From an uncultured Microbulbifer sp. (GTDB lineage Bacteria > Pseudomonadota > Gammaproteobacteria > Pseudomonadales > Cellvibrionaceae), in the NCBI RefSeq assembly GCF_947504145.1, contig NZ_CANNGQ010000001.1, positions 62,001 to 126,000 of the forward strand: 64,000 bases of DNA, written 5' to 3'. The position numbers and the translations under genes are program-made. Shown here one piece after another: positions 26,433 through 33,800 of the stretch. The notes under the pieces are model-generated. The model was given only the letters and a program-made list of their open reading frames with translations. It was not told where the DNA came from and searched no databases. Each line of letters starts with the position of its first letter. Positions within the stretch are counted from its first letter, which is position 1.

Positions 26433-29400
26433 TCAAACAAAAGTGTGCGTTATGTGATGAGGGCTGGCTAACAACTTAGCGGGAATTTTCCGTTTTTCGT
26501 CGCACTCAGTGGCATGTCCTACGCCAACCTCTCCGTCTTGCCAGTCAGTCGGGATACCCCGAACGCAGCTATTGTCACGGAAGAAGATGCAATCCTCGCA
26601 GATTCGTCTCGGGCGTTCCGGTTCGTCCTCAAGCTCCCGCAGAATGGTGCCATCGAGGGCCGGGCGTTCGGGCCCTATGCCGTATTTCTTCAAGATGCTT
26701 TGCAGGTGGTCAAGGTCGAAGAGAAAGCGTGCGGCATTCCAGAAGGGGGGCTTGAGGGGCATCCGATAGTCATATTTTCCGTCTGGCCCCCTGTAAAAGC
26801 CAATTCCCCAAGCGCTAAAGCGACCCTTCACAAAGTCCAGTACAGTGGATTCAGCGGCAGCCCTGTGTCTTGGCGTATTGCTCCGGCGGACCACGTCGCA
26901 CGCTGCTTCGATGTCCTTTAATTGGCGGCGTACTAGGAGATAATCTTTCTCATTCTGGGCAAGCGCCAGAATCGCTTCTCGAAGTTGGCCAGTTCGACGG
27001 ACTGCAAGGCAAAAGCCATTCATTTCGAGCTCCTCCGCGAATAGCTCGTTCAGCTTCACAACCAGGAGCCGAATCTTCCCAATTTTTTCGGCCGCTACAG
27101 TTTTCCATTCGGGGAAGCGGTCCCGATGGTACTGATCACTTAGATACGGGAGTGCATGACCAGATAGTCTTAAAATGGATATAGGAGAAATATTCCGCAA
27201 CGCCGTCGGTACTTGCAGCCCGGTATAGCTCTTTAGGATCGCGAGTTTGTCGGTTTCGATTTCTCGCTGTAGACGCGTTTCAGTGGCTCGGTAGTCGGCC
27301 ATTTCTTGCCATAGGCGCTCTAAGTACAGGAAAGCTTCCCATCCCTCGATGACCCGGTATCTAGAGGATGCCTCTGCTATGGCCTCCTCATACTGGTCCC
27401 GGGCGTGCTTTTTCAGTTCCGCCACTGCTTCCTGCACATCTTTTGCCGGTGGTGCCGGCCGTTCCATGAGATCGCGCAAGGTGTAGTTCTGAATACTGTC
27501 TTCACGGACGAGCTGACCAAGTGAGGTCGCAGTGTTTTGTTCGAGTTTCCGTAGCTGGCGGTATGTTGCCCGGTCAATCTGTGTGTGCATTTCCAGCAGC
27601 CCAGGAATGGAGGCTTCACGAAGGAAGTCTTCCTCTACGTTGAGCTTTTCCATGAGGTATGTCGGGGCTGACGGCATGGCCTCAATCGTGTTGTAGGCAT
27701 ATAGCCGGGTGGCGCACGCTATGGCGGATCGGTTCCCCCGATTCACTGCCTGAATGATTTGGTTGCAGTCAACATCGAGACGTCCCAGGGATACCCAGAG
27801 CGTTTCTGGGTGGAAGGTGAAGTTGATGCCAAGGGAGAACACCGGACTGGTTATCAGGATCGGCCTGTCACTGATTCGAGCGCTCCACACTTCATCTTCA
27901 TAGGACTCCTTGCTGGAGACGATGGTAGACAGATCTGTCAGTTGGAGTTGATCGACCAGTTGCTCGTAAATGGCCATTTTTGAGCTAGACGTGATTAACA
28001 CCGTACGAGGAACCGCTTCGCCCCTGCTTCGCCGCTCCTGTAGTGAGCTAAGTAGCTCGAAAACGTCGTGATACCAGTACCGTTCCTGGTGAAGCTCGAG
28101 GATGTTCCGCTTGACTGGCGCAAACTCGTGAATAGACAGCAGTTGGGGATCCATCCTTTCGAAGGCGTGATTGACGAGGTTTACAATTTTCGAGATTTGC
28201 AGCTCCGTGATTGTGCCGGTCAATAGCAGGGTTTTGTCTGCCTTCTTCATGGCGCGTTCTAGGGCCATGTTACTTGTGCTGGTCTCCATGAATTCATCCA
28301 GGCTTTGGTGAATCTCATCGATGACGAGCCGAACCCCTCTCCTGAACTCACATAGAACATCGATCACTTTCGGTAGGGACTTGTTCGTCGATACGACGCA
28401 GTCTATAGCGGACCCGGGGACTAATCGCTGTAGTTCCCTGTAGTGAATTACTGAAAGCCCAGACTCTGCCAGATCACTTTCCATTTGCTTGACCAGAGCC
28501 TTGGTGGGGGCACAGTAGATGACCGGCTGACCCCCAGCCTGGATCCAGCGCACGGTAGCAGTGGTTTTGCCGGAACCCGTGGGGGCCTTAATTAGGTTGA
28601 TCTGACTGTTGGCGAATCTGCTAATATCTGGCAGGTAACCCGCGGCCGTTAGGGTATGCTGGTAGGAAGCGATATCGAAAAACCATCTCAGGTCATGTGC
28701 CACGAGGCGGTATGCGTCCTCGGAGAGCTCTTTCAGCGGCAGTGTCTCGCCGTCGCCGTAGCGCCTAGCGATGGTCGGAGTTTTATTCCCGACGTACCAG
28801 CTGCCGGGTGTATTTTCGTCGTCGAAGTAGAAGATGCAGAACTCATTCTCTGCTCCTGCGAGTTTGTAGTCGTCGAGAATTCTCCCGGTCTGAGGGGCAT
28901 TGTGCGGCCGCTGATAGTAGGTCACAGAACTGCTACCCCGGGCCGAGTGGCTGCGATGAGTTTTTTCTGTATAGCCATTCGCGCTGTACCACTCGCGGCG
29001 CAGCTGCTTCTTTAGCCGCTCGACGGTGAAGCGAAGTGACTTCGGAGAATCGGGCAGGGATACGCTGTCACTGCTCTTCTCGATGAGGCCTAGACGTTGG
29101 TTGGGGGTAAGGCTTGTCTGAATGCCCTTCCCAATAATGGGCGATGCGGTGTAGTGTGGCTGGCAACTTGTGCGGATCACAGAGATGTCGATGCCATACT
29201 TGAGCTCGGGAATACCTGCTTTGCTGGTGGCTAGAGAGTAAAAGTCGGTGGTAAGACAGTGATGACATAAATAATCCGCGAGCGCCTGGCCGTTGACCCT
29301 ACTAGATAGCCAGAAAAACACGTGAACGCTAAGACCCGGCTTCAGTGGGGTGCCATCAGCGTTCAATATTCCGGCGCTTGAGCTGAACTGGTAAATGTAG

Positions 29401-29840
29401 CTGGAGCTGTGAAACTCTTCAGGAAGCTTGTTGACTACATGCTCGACCGCCTCGGTGGAAACGGGGTCGATTTCCTCGGGGAGGTTAATACCGTCAAAGT
29501 CCAGCATCACCCAGGGCGTACCGGCGGGGCTCTCTGGAAACGTTTCCTTGTTCCGCTCTATGCTGACTGCGGCATCGACGCTGGGTGTGCCCCTGACGAT
29601 GAACTGGAAAGGCTCTGCTGCTAGCGCCTGAATCATTCCATACATTTCGTGCAAGCAGTTTATGGGGAAGCGCCGATACGCGAACAGCTTGCCCATTTTA
29701 TAGGGAGTTTTATGGACCTCGTTCTCACGAAGGTGGAACTGTTTAGTGGCCGGACTGTGCCGATCTTTTAAGACACTTATGTAGTTCTGGTCCGACGAGG
29801 GACTTGCGCTCTGTGCGCTTTGTAGGTTAAAATAACTCAT
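26433..29840 (-). CDS. Primase-helicase replication protein (CyRepA1-like)
   Basis: 1135 residues. The N-terminal part has archaeo-eukaryotic primase motifs: DFD at 114-116, SVH at 171-173 and a later catalytic-type Asp at 218 (GIDIS). The middle is an SF2 helicase resembling origin-binding proteins: APTGSGKT (419-426) and DEIH (508-511). The C-terminus carries a four-Cys cluster (CEDC, then SC, then EC) that may bind zinc. This build fits plasmid-type replication proteins that melt and prime an origin. It suggests the excised element can replicate. No origin iterons were identified. The gene follows the Cro-like gene on the same strand. Confidence 0.82.
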   Translation of the reverse strand: MSYFNLQSAQSASPSSDQNYISVLKDRHSPATKQFHLRENEVHKTPYKMGKLFAYRRFPINCLHEMYGMIQALAAEPFQFIVRGTPSVDAAVSIERNKETFPESPAGTPWVMLDFDGINLPEEIDPVSTEAVEHVVNKLPEEFHSSSYIYQFSSSAGILNADGTPLKPGLSVHVFFWLSSRVNGQALADYLCHHCLTTDFYSLATSKAGIPELKYGIDISVIRTSCQPHYTASPIIGKGIQTSLTPNQRLGLIEKSSDSVSLPDSPKSLRFTVERLKKQLRREWYSANGYTEKTHRSHSARGSSSVTYYQRPHNAPQTGRILDDYKLAGAENEFCIFYFDDENTPGSWYVGNKTPTIARRYGDGETLPLKELSEDAYRLVAHDLRWFFDIASYQHTLTAAGYLPDISRFANSQINLIKAPTGSGKTTATVRWIQAGGQPVIYCAPTKALVKQMESDLAESGLSVIHYRELQRLVPGSAIDCVVSTNKSLPKVIDVLCEFRRGVRLVIDEIHQSLDEFMETSTSNMALERAMKKADKTLLLTGTITELQISKIVNLVNHAFERMDPQLLSIHEFAPVKRNILELHQERYWYHDVFELLSSLQERRSRGEAVPRTVLITSSSKMAIYEQLVDQLQLTDLSTIVSSKESYEDEVWSARISDRPILITSPVFSLGINFTFHPETLWVSLGRLDVDCNQIIQAVNRGNRSAIACATRLYAYNTIEAMPSAPTYLMEKLNVEEDFLREASIPGLLEMHTQIDRATYRQLRKLEQNTATSLGQLVREDSIQNYTLRDLMERPAPPAKDVQEAVAELKKHARDQYEEAIAEASSRYRVIEGWEAFLYLERLWQEMADYRATETRLQREIETDKLAILKSYTGLQVPTALRNISPISILRLSGHALPYLSDQYHRDRFPEWKTVAAEKIGKIRLLVVKLNELFAEELEMNGFCLAVRRTGQLREAILALAQNEKDYLLVRRQLKDIEAACDVVRRSNTPRHRAAAESTVLDFVKGRFSAWGIGFYRGPDGKYDYRMPLKPPFWNAARFLFDLDHLQSILKKYGIGPERPALDGTILRELEDEPERPRRICEDCIFFRDNSCVRGIPTDWQDGEVGVGHATECDEKRKIPAKLLASPHHITHTFV

Positions 29841-29897
29841 ATAGTAAAAGCATATCTCCTGAAAGAGCCCGGCGAGTACCAGTCCCGGGCTTTTTTG
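29804..29897 (+). ncRNA. Candidate antisense RNA over the replication gene's ribosome site
   Basis: On the plus strand, TTGCGC (29804-29809), an 18-nt spacer and TAAAAT (29828-29833) could start a transcript at about 29,840. A clear terminator follows: AGCCCGG (29866-29872) with CCGGGCT (29885-29891) and a T-run to 29,896. No plus-strand gene precedes it, so the terminator is otherwise unexplained. The product of about 58 nt would be complementary to the leader and AGGAG of the minus-strand replication gene, like plasmid copy-control RNAs. The terminator is clear; the promoter is weak. Confidence 0.4.
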
Positions 29898-29936
29898 TTT
29901 TTGGGCTCAGAGAATTTGGGGCGAAGGCCTCCGGTT

Positions 29937-30146
29937 TCAACCCTCCGATTGTGTAATTGGCTTCCGGAGAAGCCGAAAATCAATCTCTGCAAACTCCGCT
30001 AGTTCTTTTGCTCTAGAGAGCTTCGGAACATACCCCCTCCGTATCCAGTCGTGGACTGTGGCGTTGGCGACTCCAAGGCCGACACCCACCATGGTTGGGC
30101 CGCCGCAAAGCTTTACGGCTCGATCTACTTGGTTCCTGAAATGCAT
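29937..30146 (-). CDS. Cro/YdaS-like helix-turn-helix repressor
   Basis: 69 residues. Residues 10-45 form a helix-turn-helix with VKLCGGPTMVGVGLGVANATVHDWIRRGYVPK, split here as VKLCGGPTMVGVGLGV then ANATVHDWIRRGYVPK, typical of YdaS/Cro-type phage and plasmid repressors. Start ATG with AGAGG 7 nt upstream. It is the first gene of the minus-strand replication unit and has a 16-bp perfect palindrome about 35 bp upstream of its start, so it probably regulates itself and the primase-helicase gene. Confidence 0.8.
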   Translation of the reverse strand: MHFRNQVDRAVKLCGGPTMVGVGLGVANATVHDWIRRGYVPKLSRAKELAEFAEIDFRLLRKPITQSEG

Positions 30147-30179
30147 ATGGGACCTCTCAGATTCAGTTTGTTAATTAAT

Positions 30180-30195
30180 TGATAGATTTCTATCA
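30180..30195. promoter_or_regulatory. Palindromic operator upstream of the Cro-like gene
   Basis: TGATAGATTTCTATCA is a perfect 16-bp palindrome 34 bp upstream of the repressor start codon, in an AT-rich segment that likely includes its promoter. Confidence 0.6.
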
Positions 30196-30441
30196 GTCTT
30201 ATTTTACTTCGCCCGATTTCGCTGGCTGGCTGAACGCTGATCCCGGGGTGTCGGGTCCGTTGAGAGGGGGGTGCTTTGTGTGGCGGGAAGGCTACTCGCT
30301 TGAGCGGAGGGGTGCGGATGGGGTATGGGGCAGCGGCTTACTAGGGGGGGCTGCCTGAGCAGGGTGTATCCCGATGGAGCTGAGGGTGGTACAGAATTTG
30401 GTACAAAGTTGGGGGTGGGGTGTGCTACAGTTGTTCGGTGC

Positions 30442-30454
30442 AACCCTTTGAAAA
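30442..30454 (-). repeat. Putative integrase arm-type site, right
   Basis: AACCCTTTGAAAA is the exact reverse complement of 897-909 and lies 19 bp before the right rnpB repeat. The adjoining 30,197-30,441 stretch is G-rich and gene-free, with two GGTACA units near 30,390-30,412. Confidence 0.5.
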
Positions 30455-30473
30455 TATCGCAGTGTCGAGCTGG

Positions 30474-30650
30474 GGTAACAGTCCGCGGCATGGTAAACCC
30501 CGTTCGGAGCAAGACCAAATAGGCCCCCCTTAGCGCAAGCTAGCAGGTGTGACCCGCACTGGGGGCGGGTAGGTCGCTTGAGGTGTCTGGTGACAGGCAT
30601 CCCAGATGAATGATTGTCCGCGACAGAACCCGGCTTACCGGCTGACTCGA
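30474..30650 (+). pseudogene. rnpB 3' remnant (attR), original chromosomal 3' end
   Basis: 30,474-30,644 repeats 699-869 with one mismatch, but the 5' half of RNase P RNA is absent. The final bases GGCTGACTC are the exact complement of GAGTCAGCC at 502-510, whereas the left copy has one wobble. These last bases are therefore most likely the original rnpB end displaced by the insertion. Confidence 0.9.
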
Positions 30651-30663
30651 CTTATTCCTGCGC

Positions 30664-30690
30664 AACAGTGACCGCGCCGCGGTCACTGTT
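30664..30690. terminator. Hairpin, probably the displaced native rnpB terminator
   Basis: A 27-bp near-perfect palindrome (AACAGTGACCGCG, central C, and its complement) forms an 11-bp stem with a 5-nt loop. It follows the native rnpB end and also lies just past the cysH-like stop on the other strand, so it could act in both directions. The T-run is short. Confidence 0.6.
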
Positions 30691-30703
30691 TACGTATCCC
30701 CTC

Positions 30704-31381
30704 TTACTTCTGCAGTAACAACCCACACTCCCGATGCTCCTCGCCCTTGGTGGGGTCAAAGTACACATCGTTGTCCGGCAGGTCGTTCTCGTACACGTAC
30801 TCTTCCACATCAATCTCCTTGAGGTGGAACATGGGCGCCACGCGAATGGTGCCGTGGTTGCCCTTGGTGAAGATATCCAGCCCTTTGCGGTGGGCGTTCT
30901 GGTCGTGACGGATGCCGTTCAGCCAGACGTCCGGTTTCAGTTCCTGCATGGCGCGATTGAACGGCTCCAGCTTAACGGTGCGGGAGAAGAAGTCGTGCTC
31001 TGGGGTGTCCAGGGGCGGAATGCCGCCGTGTACGGCGTTGAAGTGGGCCGCCGACATTTTGGGCGAGAAAGTGTGCAGGTTTAGGTCCAGCAGCTGGATC
31101 ACATTCTCGATATGGCGGTAGGTTTCCGGCGTGTTGTAGCCATGGTCTACCCAGATAACGGGGATATCGGGCTTGGCGCGGGTGACCAGGTGCAGGAAGG
31201 CGACCGCCAGTGGGCGGAAGTTGGTGAACACTACCGGGTTCTCAGCCTCGGCAATGGTGAATTCCATGATTTCGCTGGGCTTGGCACCTTTGAGGCGTTG
31301 GTTGAGCGCGTCCAGGTCGGCACCGTGGTGGAAGGTGCGGGAGGTCGCGGTCTGTTTGCTCAGTCCTGCTGAAAGGCCCAT
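30704..31381 (-). CDS. cysH: CysH-like phosphoadenosine/adenosine phosphosulfate reductase family protein
   Basis: 225 residues. PAPS-reductase fold: VVFTNFRPLAVAFLHLV, IPVIWVDHGYNTPETYRHI, and a C-terminal ECGL motif carrying the reactive cysteine. The last residues read ECGLLLQK rather than the usual ECGIH/ECGLH, so the His is missing. Family enzymes reduce (P)APS to sulfite using thioredoxin for cysteine synthesis. It lies on the chromosomal side of the right junction, opposite in direction to mraZ. The altered tail and lack of other sulfur genes leave its exact substrate open. Confidence 0.82.
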   Translation of the reverse strand: MGLSAGLSKQTATSRTFHHGADLDALNQRLKGAKPSEIMEFTIAEAENPVVFTNFRPLAVAFLHLVTRAKPDIPVIWVDHGYNTPETYRHIENVIQLLDLNLHTFSPKMSAAHFNAVHGGIPPLDTPEHDFFSRTVKLEPFNRAMQELKPDVWLNGIRHDQNAHRKGLDIFTKGNHGTIRVAPMFHLKEIDVEEYVYENDLPDNDVYFDPTKGEEHRECGLLLQK

Positions 31382-31773
31382 GGCTGTGGATTCCTGCTGA
31401 ATTTTGAATATCGCAACGCTACAGCGAGTTGAACTTGGTTAAAAATAATAAAAGCTGATCTTTATATGCTCCCACGTTCTAACTCGCTGGATTGACGCCG
31501 ATTTCCTTTGCGCTTCGCTTGGAGGTGGGAGTCTCGTTTTTGGCGTGATTTCCATTTTTGCGCGTTGTGTCAGGTTAGTGCCCGCTCGCAAAAGTACTTT
31601 TTCTTTTCCTTCAGGGCGCTCCCTTGCAAACTTAAAGTAACTTGTGAGCTTGCAAAAGTAAGTACTTGCTCTGTTGAATATTTGCCCGCCTGCACGCCTG
31701 CCTGAAATGTAACCACTTCGCCTGCAGCCCGCGAAAATACTGGGCTTTTTATCCGTAGATACCATCGATTTCC
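31382..31773. other. Gene-free intergenic region upstream of cysH and mraZ
   Basis: About 390 bp with no credible gene. It contains repeated short units, GCAAAAGTA twice (near 31,587 and 31,650) and AGTACTT forms, similar to GGCAAAAGTAAG at the 3' end of rsmI near 454-465. They look like a dispersed intergenic repeat. Confidence 0.45.
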
Positions 31774-31801
31774 TTGACTTTATGTGGGCCAGATTTATAG
31801 T
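31774..31801 (+). promoter_or_regulatory. Sigma-70 promoter of the dcw cluster
   Basis: TTGACT (31774-31779), a 16-nt spacer and TATAGT (31796-31801) give a strong promoter with the start expected near 31,808. That is the first base of the MraZ repeat array. Confidence 0.8.
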
Positions 31802-31808
31802 GTCTGAA

Positions 31809-31863
31809 GTGGAGAAAAGTGGAATTTTGTGGGGCTTGGTGGGGTGAATGTGGTTGTGAGTGG
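31809..31863 (+). promoter_or_regulatory. MraZ operator: six GTGG repeats at 10-11 nt spacing
   Basis: GTGG occurs at 31809, 31819, 31829, 31839, 31850 and 31860. MraZ is known to bind TGGGN direct repeats with 5-nt spacers upstream of its own gene. The array begins at the predicted transcription start, fitting autorepression of mraZ and the downstream cluster. Confidence 0.8.
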
Positions 31864-31949
31864 TTAATCACGCCCATTCGGCTGAAATCGCACAATTTTT
31901 CATCGCTCATAACGAAAACACAGCCAGGAACGATCGCGGAACCTGATCT

Positions 31950-32393
31950 ATGTATCTGGGAAGTCACGCAATCAATATGGACGCCAAGGGGCGTCTGGCC
32001 ATTCCGGCGCGGGTCAGGGACTCGCTGCTGGAAGATTGCGGTGGTCGGCTGGTTGTGACGGCGCATACGGAAGAGCGCTGCCTGCTGGTCTATCCTGAAG
32101 CTCAGTGGCGCGAAATTCTTCCAAAGATCGAGGCGCTGTCCAGTTTCAATAAGGTGGCGCGCCGGGCTCAGCGGTTGTTGATCGGTTATGCCTGTGAATT
32201 GCAGGTCGATGCCAATGGCCGGGTGCTGATACCGCCGACCCTGCGCGAGTACGCGGGTCTGGAGAAGAAACTGATGCTGGTAGGCCAGGGCAAAAAACTG
32301 GAGCTGTGGAGTGAAGATCGCTGGATGAGCTGGTTGGACGATAGCGAAGGCGATGGCGAAATGCCGGAAGAAATGGCTTCACTGTCTCTGTAG
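31950..32393 (+). CDS. mraZ: Transcriptional regulator MraZ
   Basis: 147 residues, normal for the family, with two AbrB-like SpoVT domains: [21 protein letters not shown] (quoted as [17 protein letters not shown]) and [19 protein letters not shown]. MraZ forms a ring that binds direct repeats in its own promoter and represses the division and cell-wall cluster; in Escherichia coli it is antagonised by RsmH activity. It is first gene of the dcw cluster and about 140 nt downstream of the predicted start site and repeat array. Confidence 0.96.
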   Translation: MYLGSHAINMDAKGRLAIPARVRDSLLEDCGGRLVVTAHTEERCLLVYPEAQWREILPKIEALSSFNKVARRAQRLLIGYACELQVDANGRVLIPPTLREYAGLEKKLMLVGQGKKLELWSEDRWMSWLDDSEGDGEMPEEMASLSL

Positions 32394-32450
32394 ACCGGCC
32401 TGGCGGGCAGGTGCTTTTAAACGAATTTTTCATAATCGCAGGAGAGGCGG

Positions 32451-33371
32451 GTGTCCCAAGATCTGCATCGCAGTGTGTTGTTACGCGAAGCTGTGGACGC
32501 CCTGGTGGTGGATCCCGGCGGCTTTTATATCGATGGGACCTTCGGGCGCGGTGGCCACAGTGCGCTGGTGCTGGAGCGTCTGAATGCATCCGGTCGCTTG
32601 CTGGCGGTGGATAAAGACCCTCAGGCCATTGAGTTTGCCGGAGAGCGTTTTGGCGGCGAGTCGCGATTTGATATCTGGCACGGCTCGTTTGCAGATATGG
32701 ATCAGGCGGCGGAAGCAGGACAGGTCACCGGCATTCTGTTGGATCTCGGTGTGTCATCCCCTCAGCTGGACCAGGCCGAGCGCGGCTTCAGCTTTATGCA
32801 GGATGGACCGCTGGATATGCGCATGGATACCAGCCGCGGCATCAGTGCTGCGGAGTGGGTAAACACCGAGTCCGAAGCGGAAATGGTGCGGGTGTTTAAA
32901 GAGTACGGTGAAGAGCGGTTTGCGCGCCGTATGGCTGGTGCGATCGTGCGCCGCCGGGCAGAAAAGCCCTTCGAGCGCACTCTGGATCTGGCGGAAGTGG
33001 TCAAGGCGGCAAACCCGGCTTGGGAAAAGGGTAAGCATCCGTCGACGCGGGTGTTTCAGGCCATCCGGATTCATGTCAATGGTGAACTGGATGACCTTCA
33101 GGCAGCGCTGAAAAAGTCCCTGACTCTGCTGAAGCCCGGTGGTCGGCTGGTAGTGATCAGCTTTCACTCGCTGGAAGACCGGATTGTTAAGCGGTTTATT
33201 CGCGACCAGGAAAAGGGGCCCCAGTTGCCCCGCGGTCTGCCGGTGATGGATAGCCAGATTCACAAGACGCTGCGCTCGGTGGGCAAGGCGGTGAAAGCGG
33301 AGGCTGGGGAAATTGGCGACAACGTGCGCTCCCGCAGTGCCGTGATGCGCGTGGCCGAGCGGCTTGCTTGA
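32451..33371 (+). CDS. rsmH: 16S rRNA (cytosine-1402 N4)-methyltransferase
   Basis: 306 residues from a GTG with GGAGAGG upstream. SAM-binding start [12 protein letters not shown]; further family motifs are [19 protein letters not shown] and DGPLDMRMD, then [13 protein letters not shown]. It methylates N4 of C1402 of 16S rRNA. Its partner enzyme for the 2'-O of the same nucleotide, RsmI, is encoded just on the other side of the inserted element. Normal length and position after mraZ. Confidence 0.97.
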   Translation: MSQDLHRSVLLREAVDALVVDPGGFYIDGTFGRGGHSALVLERLNASGRLLAVDKDPQAIEFAGERFGGESRFDIWHGSFADMDQAAEAGQVTGILLDLGVSSPQLDQAERGFSFMQDGPLDMRMDTSRGISAAEWVNTESEAEMVRVFKEYGEERFARRMAGAIVRRRAEKPFERTLDLAEVVKAANPAWEKGKHPSTRVFQAIRIHVNGELDDLQAALKKSLTLLKPGGRLVVISFHSLEDRIVKRFIRDQEKGPQLPRGLPVMDSQIHKTLRSVGKAVKAEAGEIGDNVRSRSAVMRVAERLA

Positions 33372-33393
33372 GCTGGGCCTGAGTAAAGAAGCA

Positions 33394-33681
33394 ATGAGCG
33401 AAATTCGCGGGAATAAGTGGTTGCTTGCCGGGCTGTGGGTTCTGGTGATGGTGTCCTCCCTGGGCGTGGTGCACACCACCCAGCAGAGCCGCACGCTGAC
33501 CGCAAAGCTGGAGCAGGCGCAGCGCCATCGCGATGAGCTGCGCTATGAGCAGGAGCGGCTGTTGCTGGAGCGCGGTGCCTGGTCCGCCTACAGCCGGATT
33601 GAGCAGATAGCGCGAGAAGATTTGAATATGCGCGCGCCAACCCCCGCCGAGCGGGTACTGGTGAGCGCGGAGCGAAAATAA
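33394..33681 (+). CDS. ftsL: Cell division protein FtsL
   Basis: 95 residues from the ATG at 33394; TTG codons upstream at 33364 or 33367 overlapping rsmH are possible. One transmembrane segment (WLLAGLWVLVMVSSLGVV, about residues 10-28) is followed by a periplasmic coiled coil (LTAKLEQAQRHRDELRYEQ) and the conserved end with REDLNMRAPTPAERV. FtsL joins FtsB and FtsQ in the divisome and activates FtsWI. It is similar in size to Pseudomonas FtsL. Confidence 0.93.
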   Translation: MSEIRGNKWLLAGLWVLVMVSSLGVVHTTQQSRTLTAKLEQAQRHRDELRYEQERLLLERGAWSAYSRIEQIAREDLNMRAPTPAERVLVSAERK

Positions 33682-33800
33682 GGGGCCGCCAACAGGCGGG
33701 TCCAGGCAGTTGGAGATACAGCTGCGATGGGGCGGAGACGCTCCACCGGTAAGTGGCAAATTATAAAGAGTGCGCTATCCGCGCAGGGAAACATTCAGTC

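Noticed and set aside
31439..31765. Minus-strand open frame between cysH and mraZ
   Set aside because: It spans repeat-rich intergenic DNA and has no ribosome site; translation resembles no family.
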